A stretch of DNA of 64,000 nt from Shimia biformata (GTDB taxonomy: Bacteria; Pseudomonadota; Alphaproteobacteria; Rhodobacterales; Rhodobacteraceae): NCBI RefSeq assembly GCF_016888515.1, contig NZ_JAFEJK010000001.1, forward strand, positions 2,894,777-2,958,776, given 5' to 3'. Positions 16,829-27,714 of the stretch are shown piece by piece. Both the position numbers and the translations under genes were made by a program. The stretch's first letter is position 1. The number at the start of each line of letters is the position of its first letter. The notes under the pieces are model-generated. The model was not told the DNA's origin and ran no database searches. It saw nothing but the letters and a program-made list of their open reading frames with translations.

Positions 16829-17992
16829 TCAGGCCGCGGGCATACGCTGTTCGACGATCTCGGCCCACCAGCTGCACCCGGCGGGAATGGCTTCGTCGTT
16901 GAAGTTGTATTCCGGGTGATGGACGGCTGCCGTGTCACCGTTGCCGACAAGGATATAGGCGCCGGGGCGTTCTTCCAGCATGAAGGCGAAATCCTCGCCG
17001 CCCATGACAAGCGGGGCATCGTCGCACTGGCCGCTGATCGACTTGGCGACCTGGGCGGCAAATTCGGTCTGTTCCTCGCTGTTCACCATGACCGGATAGC
17101 CGCGATGATACTTGATATCTGCGGTGCCGCCAAAGGTGGCGCCGATGCCGGTGCAAATCTCCTTGATCCGCTTTTCGGCCAGATCACGCATGGCGTTGGA
17201 CATGGTGCGCACGGTGCCTTTCAGATGCACCGTCTGCGGGATCACGTTGAACGCCTTTGACGAGGTTTCAAACGACGTGACAGAGACCACGATCTGGTCC
17301 ACCGGGTCGGCGTTGCGGCTGGTGATGGTCTGAAGCGCCAGCACCGCCTGCGCCGCCATCACGGTGGTATCGACGGTTTCATGCGGTTTCGCGGCATGGC
17401 CGCCCTTGCCCTCGAACACGATGTCGAACTGGTCAGTGGCCGCAAAGAAGGCACCGGGACGAATGGCGAAACTGCCGGTCGGTTTGCCCGGCCAGTTGTG
17501 CATGCCATAGACCTCCTGGATGCCCCAGCGCTCCATCATGCCGTCGTCGCACATTTCCTTGCCGCCGCCGCCGCCTTCTTCGGCAGGCTGGAAGATCGCA
17601 ACAACGGTGCCGTCGAAATTGCGGGTTTCCGACAGGTATTTCGCGGCACCAAGCAGCATCGCGGTATGGCCGTCATGCCCGCAGGCATGCATCGCGCCGG
17701 GGGTTTTCGAGGCATAGCCCAGCCCCGTCGCCTCGTGGATCGGCAAAGCGTCCATATCGGCGCGCAGGCCGATGACCTTGCCTGAACCGGACTGCTTGCC
17801 CTTGATCACACCGACAACACCGGTGCGGCCGATGCCGGTCACGACCTCGTCACAGCCGAATTCCTTCAGCTTTTCCGCCACCAGCGCCGAGGTGCGGTGG
17901 GTCTCGAACAGGATCTCGGGATGTTCATGGATATCGCGGCGCCATTCGGTGATTTCGGCCTGCAATTCGGCAAAACGGTTTTTCACGGGCAT
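16829..17992 (-). CDS. M20-family amidohydrolase (hippurate/N-acyl-amino-acid hydrolase-like), copy A
   Basis: 387-residue dinuclear-metal M20D amidohydrolase. Metal-site segments visible are ACGHDGHT and QPAEEGGGGGKEM in the first half, GGHAAKPHE in the lid domain, and GGEDFAFMLE near the end. It hydrolyses N-acyl bonds of amino acids or peptides. The ATG at 17992 is preceded by AGGGGA at good spacing. The open frame extends 41 codons further without homology. It is a tandem paralogue of the next gene upstream and the last gene of the dppDF-argE-oxidase-amidohydrolase run, ending at the bidirectional terminator. The exact substrate is unknown. Confidence 0.88.
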   Translation of the reverse strand: MPVKNRFAELQAEITEWRRDIHEHPEILFETHRTSALVAEKLKEFGCDEVVTGIGRTGVVGVIKGKQSGSGKVIGLRADMDALPIHEATGLGYASKTPGAMHACGHDGHTAMLLGAAKYLSETRNFDGTVVAIFQPAEEGGGGGKEMCDDGMMERWGIQEVYGMHNWPGKPTGSFAIRPGAFFAATDQFDIVFEGKGGHAAKPHETVDTTVMAAQAVLALQTITSRNADPVDQIVVSVTSFETSSKAFNVIPQTVHLKGTVRTMSNAMRDLAEKRIKEICTGIGATFGGTADIKYHRGYPVMVNSEEQTEFAAQVAKSISGQCDDAPLVMGGEDFAFMLEERPGAYILVGNGDTAAVHHPEYNFNDEAIPAGCSWWAEIVEQRMPAA

Positions 17993-18018
17993 ATTGTTTC
18001 CCCTCTCGCTCGTGGATG

Positions 18019-19185
18019 TCAGGCGACGGGCATGCGTCTTTCGACCAGTTCTGCAAACCAGCTGCACCCAGCCGGGATCGCGTTGTCGTCGAAGACATAG
18101 GCCGGGTGATGACACATCGGCGTGTCGCCATTGCCGAGGAAGATATACGCTCCGGGCCGGGCTTCAAGCATGAAAGCGAAGTCTTCGGCCGGCATGATCG
18201 GATCGACGTCCTCGATCACCGTGTCCGACACTGCGCGGGCCGCTTCGATGGCGTAACGCGTCTGTTCCTCGTGGTTGATGGTCGGAGGATAGCCGTCCTC
18301 CCACACCATGTCTGCTGTCGCGCCATAGGCGGCGGCGGTGTTCCCAGCGATGCGGGCGATGTTGTCGCGCGCCAAGGCACGGTTTTCCGGGTCAAGCGCG
18401 CGCACCGTGCCTTTCATCCGCACGGTATGGGCGATGATGTTCGACGCGCCGCTGTCGGTTTCGAACGTGCCCACGGTCAGCACGACGCGGTGGATCGGGT
18501 TCACGTTGCGCGCCACGATGGATTGCAGCGCTACGACGATCTGCGCGCCGACCAGCGTGGTATCGATCGCCTCATGCGGTGCGGCGGCGTGGCCGCCCTT
18601 GCCGGTCACGGTGATCTCGAACTCATCCGCCGAGGCCAGAAGCGGGCCGGGGCGGATAGCGAACTGGCCCACGGGCAGGCCGGGCATATTGTGCAGCCCA
18701 TAGACCTCGTCCACGTTCCAGCGGTCCATCAGCCCGTCGTCGCACATCGCCTTGCCCCCTGCCCCGCCTTCTTCAGCGGGCTGGAAGATGAGCACCACGG
18801 TGCCGTCGAAGTTCCGCGTCTCCGACAGGTATTTTGCCGCGCCCAGAAGGATCGAGGTATGCCCGTCATGGCCGCAGGCATGCATCTTGCCCGGCACCTT
18901 GCTGGCATAGTCGACACCCGATGCCTCGTGAATCGGCAGCGCGTCCATGTCGGCGCGCAGGCCGATGACGCGGCCCTTGGTGTCGGTCCGGCCCTTGATG
19001 ACGCCGACAACCCCGGTGCGGCCAATGCCCGGCGTAACCTCATCCACGCCGAACTCTTTCAGCCGCGTTTCGACGAAGGCAGCGGTTTCGTGAACATCGT
19101 ACAGCAGTTCAGGCGTCTCGTGCAGGTGATGGCGCCATTCGGTGATTTCGGGTTGCAGGTCGGCAAGACGGTTTCTGACGGGCAT
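18019..19185 (-). CDS. M20-family amidohydrolase, copy B
   Basis: 388 residues, closely similar in layout and motifs to the adjacent copy: ACGHDGHTSILLG, QPAEEGGAGGKAM, GGHAAAPHEA and MPAEDFAFMLE. The starts are nearly the same (MPVRNRLADLQPEITEWR versus MPVKNRFAELQAEITEWR). This points to tandem duplication followed by divergence, perhaps to different acyl groups or side chains. The final metal-ligand segment carries MPAEDF instead of MGGEDF. It is separated from copy A by 26 bases. Confidence 0.88.
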   Translation of the reverse strand: MPVRNRLADLQPEITEWRHHLHETPELLYDVHETAAFVETRLKEFGVDEVTPGIGRTGVVGVIKGRTDTKGRVIGLRADMDALPIHEASGVDYASKVPGKMHACGHDGHTSILLGAAKYLSETRNFDGTVVLIFQPAEEGGAGGKAMCDDGLMDRWNVDEVYGLHNMPGLPVGQFAIRPGPLLASADEFEITVTGKGGHAAAPHEAIDTTLVGAQIVVALQSIVARNVNPIHRVVLTVGTFETDSGASNIIAHTVRMKGTVRALDPENRALARDNIARIAGNTAAAYGATADMVWEDGYPPTINHEEQTRYAIEAARAVSDTVIEDVDPIMPAEDFAFMLEARPGAYIFLGNGDTPMCHHPAYVFDDNAIPAGCSWFAELVERRMPVA

Positions 19186-19209
19186 ATCGGCCTCCGGGTT
19201 GTCATGGTG

Positions 19210-20556
19210 TCACAGGTCCGGGCCAAGCACGAGCGATGAACCATCGCTGAAGCGGTTCAGCCGGAATCGAGTCAGATCATGCCCCGGATCCCGGCCCGTG
19301 ACCATGTCCGCCATGATCCGGCCAAAACCGGGACCGATGCCAAAGCCATGGCCGCACATGCCGGTGCAGATCGAAAGACCGGGAAGGTCGGCGGCGCGGT
19401 CCACCACCGGCACCACGTCGGGCATGGTGTCGATCATCCCGGCCCATGCGGTCCTGATCCGCACCTCGCCCAAGGCGGGGAAAAGGGCTGCAAAACGGCG
19501 GCGCACGTCCTCGATCTTTTTCAGGTTGGGGCTGGGGTTCAGGATGCGCAGCGCCTCGAACGGGCTTGTGGTGTCGCCCTGCCAGCGGCGCGGGGTGCGC
19601 CATGCGTCGGGGTAGCCCTGCGGCGCCCAAGGAAAAAAGCGGCGATTGCCGGGTGAGCGCCGCAGCTCGGGCAGGAAACGGGGGGCGTTGCGAAAGGCAT
19701 CGGGACCGATGAACAGCTCGTGAAACCCGGCGCTTGCCAGCGAATAGCCGCCATCCTGCCGCCGCCGGAAGGCAAGGTCGCGGTCCACGCCGCCACCGTC
19801 ATGCACGTTTGCCACGGGGTCGGTTGCAGCAACGCTGGCGCGGACGGAAAGCTGGGGGATGGCAATGCCTTCGTTGCGCAGGAACAGCGCCGACCATGCG
19901 CCACCGGCGACCACGACCTGTTGGGCCTTGATCCGGCCCTTCTCGGTCACTACCCCTGCGACGCGCCCCGCTTCGCGGTCGATCACCCGCGCCGCGCAGT
20001 TTTCGACGATCACCGCGCCATGCCGCACCGCCGCCCGCGCCAGTGCGGGCACCGCGACCCAGGGTTCGGCGCGCATGTCTGAGGGTGTGTGAAGTGCCGC
20101 GTCATAGCTGCGCGACATGCCGGGGATCATCCGGGCCGTCTCATCCCCCGACAATATCCGGCTGTCGACGCCCATGGGCCGGGCTTCGGCCAGCCACGCT
20201 TCATAGCGTGCGGTTTCAGCCGGATCGGATGAGAAATAGGTCAGTCCACATTGCGTCAGCCCGATGTCGGTATCGACATCCGCCGCAATGTCGCGCCACA
20301 GGCGGTTGGCCTCGATCATGATCGGCAATTCGGCAAGATCGCGCCCCATCTGGCGGATCCAGCCCCAGTTGCGCGAGGATTGTTCACCCGCGATGCGGCC
20401 CTTTTCCAACAGCACCGGGCGATGCCCCGCGCGGGCAAGGTAATAGGCCGTCGCCACCCCGATCACACCGCCGCCAATGATGACCACATCCGCCCTCTCG
20501 GGCAGGTCCGGGGCGTGTTCAACCGGAGTGCCGAGATGGATCGGAAAGGCCGTCAT
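19210..20556 (-). CDS. FAD-dependent amino-acid oxidase/dehydrogenase (DadA/glycine-oxidase-like)
   Basis: 448 residues of the DAO fold. The N-terminal dinucleotide motif is DVVIIGGGVIGVATAYYLARAG with the acidic strand end LLEKG. The second half carries the substrate/FAD segment MIDTMPDVVPVVD and the C-terminal FAD loop TGMCGHGFGIGPGFG. It probably oxidises a D-amino acid or N-alkylated amino acid. Placed between an ArgE-like deacylase (4-base overlap) and two amidohydrolases, it may act on amino acids released from acylated or D-residue peptides, which is inferred. It is distinct from SoxB, encoded elsewhere in this window. Confidence 0.85.
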   Translation of the reverse strand: MTAFPIHLGTPVEHAPDLPERADVVIIGGGVIGVATAYYLARAGHRPVLLEKGRIAGEQSSRNWGWIRQMGRDLAELPIMIEANRLWRDIAADVDTDIGLTQCGLTYFSSDPAETARYEAWLAEARPMGVDSRILSGDETARMIPGMSRSYDAALHTPSDMRAEPWVAVPALARAAVRHGAVIVENCAARVIDREAGRVAGVVTEKGRIKAQQVVVAGGAWSALFLRNEGIAIPQLSVRASVAATDPVANVHDGGGVDRDLAFRRRQDGGYSLASAGFHELFIGPDAFRNAPRFLPELRRSPGNRRFFPWAPQGYPDAWRTPRRWQGDTTSPFEALRILNPSPNLKKIEDVRRRFAALFPALGEVRIRTAWAGMIDTMPDVVPVVDRAADLPGLSICTGMCGHGFGIGPGFGRIMADMVTGRDPGHDLTRFRLNRFSDGSSLVLGPDL

Positions 20557-21716
20557 CGCCGCAGAATGTCAACCAGCGTGACCATGAAGTCCTGCCCCGC
20601 CTCGAATTGCGCGACGCTGATAAATTCGTCAGGCTGATGCGCCTGTTCGATATTGCCCGGCCCGCAGACCACCGCCGAATAGCCGGCATTCTGGAAATGC
20701 CCCGCTTCGGTGCCATAGCTGACCACGTGGGACGCATTGTCGCCGGTGATGCGACGCACCAGCGCCTCGGCTTCGCCATCCTGTTCGGGGACCAGCGCGG
20801 GCACGGTGAATTTCTCGGACAGATCGATCCGTGTGTCGGGATGGATGGCCTGCATCTGGGCTTCGACCTCGGCCACCTTGTCAAAGTAGCGGCGGCGCCA
20901 GTCTTTGGGGTCTTCCCCTGGCACGACGCGGAAATCCATGCCGAAATGACAATCCTTGGCGGTGATGTTGTGGGCGGTGCCGCCCTCGATCGTGCCGACA
21001 TGCACCGTCGTCCATGGCGGGGTGAAAACTGCGGCCACATCGCCCGGCGTTTTCGCCATGTTCTCGGCGTTCATGTCATTGGCCCAGTCGATCAGCTTGG
21101 CCCCCGCCATGATCGCATTCACGCCCGTGTGCATGAGGGACGAATGGACCTCGAAGCCGACGACATGGGTGTTATAGCCCATGCCGCCCTTGTGACCGGT
21201 GACGGCGGCCAGCATCGACGGTTCACCGACGATGACCGCGCTGGCCTTGGGCAGAACCCGCGCCATCGCCTCGATCAGCGGCGGCGCGCCGGCACAGCCG
21301 ATTTCCTCGTCATAGGACAGCGCCAGTTGCAGCGGGCGGTTGATGCCGGTGTAATGGGCTTCGACCATGGCCCAGATCGCCAGCGCGTCGAACCCCTTCA
21401 TGTCGCAGGTGCCGCGCCCGTAGAGGCGGCCGTCGCGTTCGACCACTTCGAACGGGTCGCTCGCCCATGGCTGGCCCTTGACCGGGACCACATCGGTATG
21501 TCCCGACAGCACGACGCCACCTTCGACATCCGGCCCGACATGGGCGAAAAGCGCCGCCTTTTCGTTGTCTTCGTTATAGTGACGATGGGCGGTGATGCCG
21601 TGACCCTGAAGATAGCCCTCGACCCAGTCGATCAGCGGCAGGTTCGTGTCGCTGCTGACGGTGGGAAACGAGACCAGCTTTTCAAGGATCAGGCGCGGGG
21701 AAAGCCGCTCTGCCAT
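20553..21716 (-). CDS. argE: Acetylornithine deacetylase-like M20 deacylase
   Basis: 387 residues. M20A metal ligands are seen in LSGHTDVVPVKGQPW, the bridging Asp in RGTCDMKGF, Glu residues in SYDEEIGCAG and the dimerisation-domain segment EVHSSLMHTG. The length and order match ArgE. Elsewhere ArgE removes acetyl from N-acetylornithine. In this catabolic cluster with an ABC importer and an amino-acid oxidase it may instead deacylate imported N-acyl amino acids, so the symbol denotes family. One base separates it from the dppDF stop. The 3' end overlaps the oxidase start. Confidence 0.82.
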   Translation of the reverse strand: MAERLSPRLILEKLVSFPTVSSDTNLPLIDWVEGYLQGHGITAHRHYNEDNEKAALFAHVGPDVEGGVVLSGHTDVVPVKGQPWASDPFEVVERDGRLYGRGTCDMKGFDALAIWAMVEAHYTGINRPLQLALSYDEEIGCAGAPPLIEAMARVLPKASAVIVGEPSMLAAVTGHKGGMGYNTHVVGFEVHSSLMHTGVNAIMAGAKLIDWANDMNAENMAKTPGDVAAVFTPPWTTVHVGTIEGGTAHNITAKDCHFGMDFRVVPGEDPKDWRRRYFDKVAEVEAQMQAIHPDTRIDLSEKFTVPALVPEQDGEAEALVRRITGDNASHVVSYGTEAGHFQNAGYSAVVCGPGNIEQAHQPDEFISVAQFEAGQDFMVTLVDILRR

Positions 21717-21717
21717 G

Positions 21718-23538
<1,821 letters not shown>

Positions 23539-23857
23539 GGCTTCGGGGCCTTGTTTCGGGAAGTTTTGTTATAAGGCACGACGCTAATGACATACCGGGC
23601 CGAGTGTCAAACGCTTGAACCTCACTTTGGGTCGGCTTCCGTCGGGGCAAGCGGCTCGCGCCCTGTTCGGCGCAAACCAAGGGTTGCATTTTGCCGCGCT
23701 CTGGTCTGTGATGCCATCAGTCACGGGGGGTAACTTGGCTCAAAAACACCATGCAATTGCACGCTGTTGCAGGCCGAATCTCCCGTACGACCAACCATAA
23801 CCAGCGGCACAAAAATCGTCGCGATTGCACGTAATAGTGCCCAACAAGGAGTAAGGT
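23539..23857. other. Divergent intergenic region between dppDF and the solute-binding protein gene
   Basis: No convincing gene is seen in these 319 bases. The stretch near the plus-strand gene holds two small dyads: AATCG-TCG-CGATT at 23814-23826 and GCAC-GTAATA-GTGC at 23827-23840. They are immediately followed by AAGGAG, the Shine-Dalgarno of the solute-binding protein. Both divergent promoters should lie here, but I cannot place -35/-10 boxes with confidence. Confidence 0.5.
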
Positions 23858-25561
23858 ATGAAAACCAAGACCCTAATGCTTGGCGCAGCATGCGCGTTTG
23901 CCATGGCCCCCGCGGCAATGGCGGAACGTGGCAGCGACGGCCATGTCAACATCATCTATTGGCAGGCCCCGTCGATCCTGAACCCGTTTCTGTCGGGCGG
24001 CACCAAGGACATCGAATCGGCCTCTCTCGTGATCGAACCGCTGGGCCGGTACGACCCCAATGGCGCCCTGGTTCCCTACCTCGCCGAAGAGATTCCGACC
24101 GTGGCCAATGGCGGCGTGTCCGAGGACCTGACCTCGATCACCTGGAAGCTGAAGTCGGGCCTCGTCTGGTCGGACGGTTCACCGGTGACCTCGGCAGACG
24201 TCAAGTTCACCGCCGATTACTGCATGCACCCCGAAGGCGGCTGCGCGCAGCTGGCGAAATTTGACGGTGTCGAAAGCGTCGAAATCGTCGACGACCTGAC
24301 CGTGACGGTGAAATTCGATTCGCCGAAGCCGAACCCCTATGGCCCGTTCATGGGTGGTCAGTCACCGATCATCCAGATGGCACAGTTCAAAGACTGCATG
24401 GGTGCGAAAGCCCCGGAATGCACCGCCGCGAACTTTGCCCCGATCGGCACCGGCCCGTTTGTCGTTGACGAGTTCAAGCCGAACGACGTGATCTCGATGT
24501 CGGCCAACCCGAACTATCGTGACCCGGCAAAACCGGCCTTCGCAACGCTGACCTTCAAAGGTGGCGGCGACGCAACCGCAGCCGGTCGCGCCGTTCTGGA
24601 AACCGGCGAGTTCGACTATGCCTGGAACCTGCAGCTGGCGCCCGACGTTCTGGCGAAAATGGCCGAAGGCGGCAAAGGCACCCCGATCGCGGCCTTTGGT
24701 TCGCTGGTCGAGCGTCTGGAAATGAACCTGACCAACCCGTCGCCCGACCTGCCGGAAGGCGAGCGTTCGACCGTGGCGCATCCGCACCCGTTCCTTTCGG
24801 ACATGAAAGTGCGCAAGGCGCTGTCGATGGCCATCGACCGCAACCTGCTGGTTGAAATAGGTTACGGCCAGGCCGGTCGTCCGACCTGTAACCTGGTCCC
24901 CGGACCGGCGGTTTACGCTTCGGACAACACCGACTGTCTGACCCAGGACATCGCAGGTGCAAACGCCCTTCTGGACGAAGCCGGCTGGGTTGACAGCGAC
25001 GGCGACGGCATCCGCGACAAGGACGGCGTGAAAATGTCGATCCTCTACCAGACCTCGACCAACGCCGTCCGTCAGGACTTCCAGGCGCTGATCAAGCAGT
25101 GGTGGGCGGAAATCGGTGTCGAAACCGAGCTGCGCAACATCAACGCATCGGTCTTCTTCGGTGGTGACCCGGGCTCGCCCGACACGTTCCAGAAGTTCTA
25201 TGCCGACGTGGAAATGTATGCCAACAACTTCGACGGCACCGATCCGCAGGCCTATCTGTCGATGTACAAATGCGGCAACGAGCCGAAGCCGGCATCGCAG
25301 TGGCAGGGTGAGAACATCAACCGCTTCTGTGACCCGGAATATGACGCTCTGATCGACGAGCTGTCGGCAACTTCGGATCTTGAGAAGCGCTATGAGCTTG
25401 CCAAGAAGATGAACGACATGCTGACCAAAGACAGCTATACCATCGTGCCGCTGGTTGACCGTGGTCGTGTGTCGGCGCATGCCAACTCGCTTGGTGGCGT
25501 TGTCCTGAACACCTGGGACAGCGAACTGTGGAACGTCGCAGACTGGCACCGCATCAAGTAA
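23858..25561 (+). CDS. Peptide ABC transporter periplasmic solute-binding protein
   Basis: 567 residues, SBP_bac_5 (DppA/OppA) family, with a signal peptide (MKTKTLMLGAACAFAMAPAAMA). The mature part starts with the usual NIIYWQAPSILNPFLSGGTKD. LTSITWKLKSGLVWSDGSPV and TGPFVVDEFKPNDVI are family-typical. Cysteine pairs such as YCMHPEGGCAQ and FKDCMGAKAPECT suggest periplasmic disulfides. AAGGAG lies at good spacing upstream of the ATG. It binds the imported peptide, opine or acyl-amino-acid substrate and delivers it to the two permeases encoded downstream. Confidence 0.92.
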   Translation: MKTKTLMLGAACAFAMAPAAMAERGSDGHVNIIYWQAPSILNPFLSGGTKDIESASLVIEPLGRYDPNGALVPYLAEEIPTVANGGVSEDLTSITWKLKSGLVWSDGSPVTSADVKFTADYCMHPEGGCAQLAKFDGVESVEIVDDLTVTVKFDSPKPNPYGPFMGGQSPIIQMAQFKDCMGAKAPECTAANFAPIGTGPFVVDEFKPNDVISMSANPNYRDPAKPAFATLTFKGGGDATAAGRAVLETGEFDYAWNLQLAPDVLAKMAEGGKGTPIAAFGSLVERLEMNLTNPSPDLPEGERSTVAHPHPFLSDMKVRKALSMAIDRNLLVEIGYGQAGRPTCNLVPGPAVYASDNTDCLTQDIAGANALLDEAGWVDSDGDGIRDKDGVKMSILYQTSTNAVRQDFQALIKQWWAEIGVETELRNINASVFFGGDPGSPDTFQKFYADVEMYANNFDGTDPQAYLSMYKCGNEPKPASQWQGENINRFCDPEYDALIDELSATSDLEKRYELAKKMNDMLTKDSYTIVPLVDRGRVSAHANSLGGVVLNTWDSELWNVADWHRIK

Positions 25562-25603
25562 GGTAAAGCTGGCAGTTTCAAACCTGCCCGTATAAGCAGC
25601 CGG

Positions 25604-25632
25604 GCCAAGGCGGGAATCACCCCTGCCTTGGC
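25604..25632 (+). other. Intercistronic stem-loop after the solute-binding protein gene
   Basis: GCCAAGGC (25604-25611) pairs with GCCTTGGC (25625-25632), and GGG/CCC extends the helix inside. No T-run follows. Such hairpins after binding-protein genes often protect the upstream message and lower expression of the permeases. That role is inferred. Confidence 0.55.
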
Positions 25633-25670
25633 TCCAAAAGAATAAAGACTGACGCGTAAAGGCGCCGCTC

Positions 25671-26678
25671 ATGCTTACCTTCACAATCAGACGTCTGATC
25701 CTTGCGATCCCGACGCTTTTATTCATCAGCCTTATCATTTTCCTTCTGCTGCAGCTTGCCCCGGGCGACCCGATGGCACAGGTGCCGCTGACGGTTCCGC
25801 CGGAAGTGAAGCAGAAGATGCGCGAGGCGCTTGGCCTGGGTCAGCCGATCCACGTGCAATATCTGAAATGGCTGGTTCAGGTTTTCTGGATCGAACCCCA
25901 GGTCCTGTTCGACTATCTCTTCGGCACCGATTTTTCGGAAGGCAAACTGAGGGTCATCTCGTGGCAGACCCGTTCGCCGGTAATGGACATCATCATCCAG
26001 CGCCTGCCCCAGACCCTGACCGTTGTCGGCCTCAGCTATATCGTCGGCATCATCATCGCCATCCCGATCGGCATCTACTCGGCCTATCGCCAGTATTCGC
26101 TGTTCGACCAGGCGGGGACGTTCATCACGATGATCGGCTTTTCGATCCCGCCGTTCTTCACCGGGCCGCTGCTGATCGTGATCTTCTCGGTTCAGCTGGG
26201 CTGGTTTCCGTCGATCTATGACACCACGCACCGCGTCACCGACTGGGAAAGCTTCGTGTATCAGGTCAAGCAGATGATCATGCCGGTCATGGTGCTGGCG
26301 CTGCAGACCACGGCCCAGATCAGCCGCTTCATGCGCGCCGCGATGCTGGACAACCTCAAACAGGACTATGTCCGCACCGCCCGCGCCAAGGGCCTGAGCG
26401 AACGCGTGGTGGTCATCACCCACGTCCTGCGCAACTCGATGATCCCCGTGGTCACCGTGATCGCACTGGGGGTTCCGGGCATCTTCGGGGGCGCCATCAT
26501 CACCGAGGTCGTGTTCAAGGTGAACGGCATCGGCGCCTACCTGATCGACGCGCTGTTCGCCAACGACCTGCCGACAGTCATGACGATCTCGTTCATCTTC
26601 GCGATCCTGATCGTCAGCTTCAACCTGATTGCCGACATCCTCTATGGCATTCTCGACCCGAGGATCCGCTATGACTGA
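25671..26678 (+). CDS. Peptide ABC transporter permease (DppB-type)
   Basis: 335 residues. The first transmembrane helix directly follows the N-terminus (RLILAIPTLLFISLIIFLLL), then LAPGDPM, typical of DppB/OppB. About six helices in all. The EAA loop for ATPase contact is DYVRTARAKGLSERVVVITHVLRNSMIPV. An extended periplasmic loop at about residues 60-105 is somewhat longer than in E. coli DppB. It overlaps the next permease by 8 bases and pairs with the fused ATPase encoded divergently. Confidence 0.93.
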   Translation: MLTFTIRRLILAIPTLLFISLIIFLLLQLAPGDPMAQVPLTVPPEVKQKMREALGLGQPIHVQYLKWLVQVFWIEPQVLFDYLFGTDFSEGKLRVISWQTRSPVMDIIIQRLPQTLTVVGLSYIVGIIIAIPIGIYSAYRQYSLFDQAGTFITMIGFSIPPFFTGPLLIVIFSVQLGWFPSIYDTTHRVTDWESFVYQVKQMIMPVMVLALQTTAQISRFMRAAMLDNLKQDYVRTARAKGLSERVVVITHVLRNSMIPVVTVIALGVPGIFGGAIITEVVFKVNGIGAYLIDALFANDLPTVMTISFIFAILIVSFNLIADILYGILDPRIRYD

Positions 26679-27642
26679 TAACGAGATCAAACCGATTGCC
26701 GCCCTGCAGGACAGCGTTCCAAGCGCCCCGCCCCGGTCGCAGTGGAAAGACGTCTGGGACCAGTTCAAGCACCACAAGGGCGCGCTGATGGGCGGCAGCT
26801 TTCTGCTGTTCATCACGCTGGGCGTGCTGTTTGGAGACCTGATCTGGCAGCTGGACCCCAAGAAGCTGGATATCCGCGCCAAGGACTTCCGCCCGATCTA
26901 TACCGCGATCTGGGACGGGGACGCCAAGGTGGGCTGGAACCACCCGCTTGGCACCGACAACCTGGGCCGCGACCACCTGGCGCAGATCATCGCCGGGGGG
27001 CGGACCTCGATGGCGGTGGGCTGGGCCGCGATGATCCTGACCATGGTGATCGGCACCTCGATCGGGGTTTTCGCGGGCTATTTCCGCAAGCTTGACGGCA
27101 TCCTCATGCGCTTCACGGACCTTGTCCTGTCGCTGCCGATCCTGCCGCTTCTGCTGGTCGCCGTGACCCTGTTCCGACAGCCATTGCGGGCGAATTTCGG
27201 ACCCGAGACGGGGATGTTCATCCTGATCGTCGGCGTCATTGGCGTGACAAGCTGGATGCAGACCGCGCGGATCGTGCGCGGCGATATCTTGGCTTACAAG
27301 GAGCGCGAGTTCGTTCTGGCCGCCCGCGCTGCCGGGACCACGTCGAAGGGCATCATCTTCCGCCACCTGCTGCCCAACGTGATGTCTCCGATCATGGTGT
27401 CGGCCACGCTGGGCCTGGCCACCGCGATCATCACCGAAAGCGCGTTGTCCTTCCTTGGCGTCGGCTTCCCCTCGGACTATCCGACCTGGGGCAAGATGCT
27501 GGCTGACGCGGTGCCGCGCATGCAGGAATTCCCCGAACGGGTGATGCTGCCGGGGATCGCGATTTCGCTGACGGTCCTGTCGGTGAACTACCTTGGTGAC
27601 GGGTTGCGCGACGCGCTGGACCCGAGGATCCGGGGCCGATAA
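26671..27642 (+). CDS. Peptide ABC transporter permease (DppC-type)
   Basis: 323 residues. A cytoplasmic N-terminal stretch precedes the first helix (LMGGSFLLFITLGVLFGDLIW). HPLGTDNLGRDHLAQIIAGGRTSM is the OppC/DppC signature, and the EAA loop is EFVLAARAAGTTSKGIIFRHLLPNVMSP. The start ATG lies inside the end of the upstream permease (8-base overlap), which implies translational coupling. Last gene of the transporter operon, followed 9 bases later by a strong terminator hairpin. Confidence 0.93.
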   Translation: MTDNEIKPIAALQDSVPSAPPRSQWKDVWDQFKHHKGALMGGSFLLFITLGVLFGDLIWQLDPKKLDIRAKDFRPIYTAIWDGDAKVGWNHPLGTDNLGRDHLAQIIAGGRTSMAVGWAAMILTMVIGTSIGVFAGYFRKLDGILMRFTDLVLSLPILPLLLVAVTLFRQPLRANFGPETGMFILIVGVIGVTSWMQTARIVRGDILAYKEREFVLAARAAGTTSKGIIFRHLLPNVMSPIMVSATLGLATAIITESALSFLGVGFPSDYPTWGKMLADAVPRMQEFPERVMLPGIAISLTVLSVNYLGDGLRDALDPRIRGR

Positions 27643-27651
27643 CGACAAAGG

Positions 27652-27680
27652 AAAAAGGCGCCCTGCGGGGCGCCTTTTTT
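27652..27680 (+). terminator. Rho-independent terminator of the transporter operon
   Basis: AAAAAGGCGCCC-TGCG-GGGCGCCTTTTTT: a long GC stem flanked by A- and T-runs, 10 bases after the dppC-type stop. The A-run also makes it usable from the minus strand for mmcB. Confidence 0.93.
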
Positions 27681-27713
27681 GCCTCCGGCGGGAGTATTTG
27701 AGCAAGAAAGAAG
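27681..27713. repeat. Possible dispersed intergenic element after the terminator
   Basis: CCTCCGGCGGGAGTATTT followed by GAGCAAGAAAGAAG. From memory, a very similar motif recurs after terminators in Rhodobacterales genomes. A degenerate relative (CCCCGAAGGTATTTTTTGGC, then AAGAGG) occurs at 62871-62886. Only one clear copy lies in this window. Confidence 0.35.
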
Positions 27714-27714
27714 C

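Noticed and set aside
16829-19185. Recombination-derived pseudogene among the tandem amidohydrolases
   Set aside because: Both copies are full length (387 and 388 residues) with all metal-site segments, so they look like functional paralogues.
23615-23800. 61-codon frame in the dppDF/binding-protein gap
   Set aside because: No RBS and no family. Placed where divergent promoters must lie.
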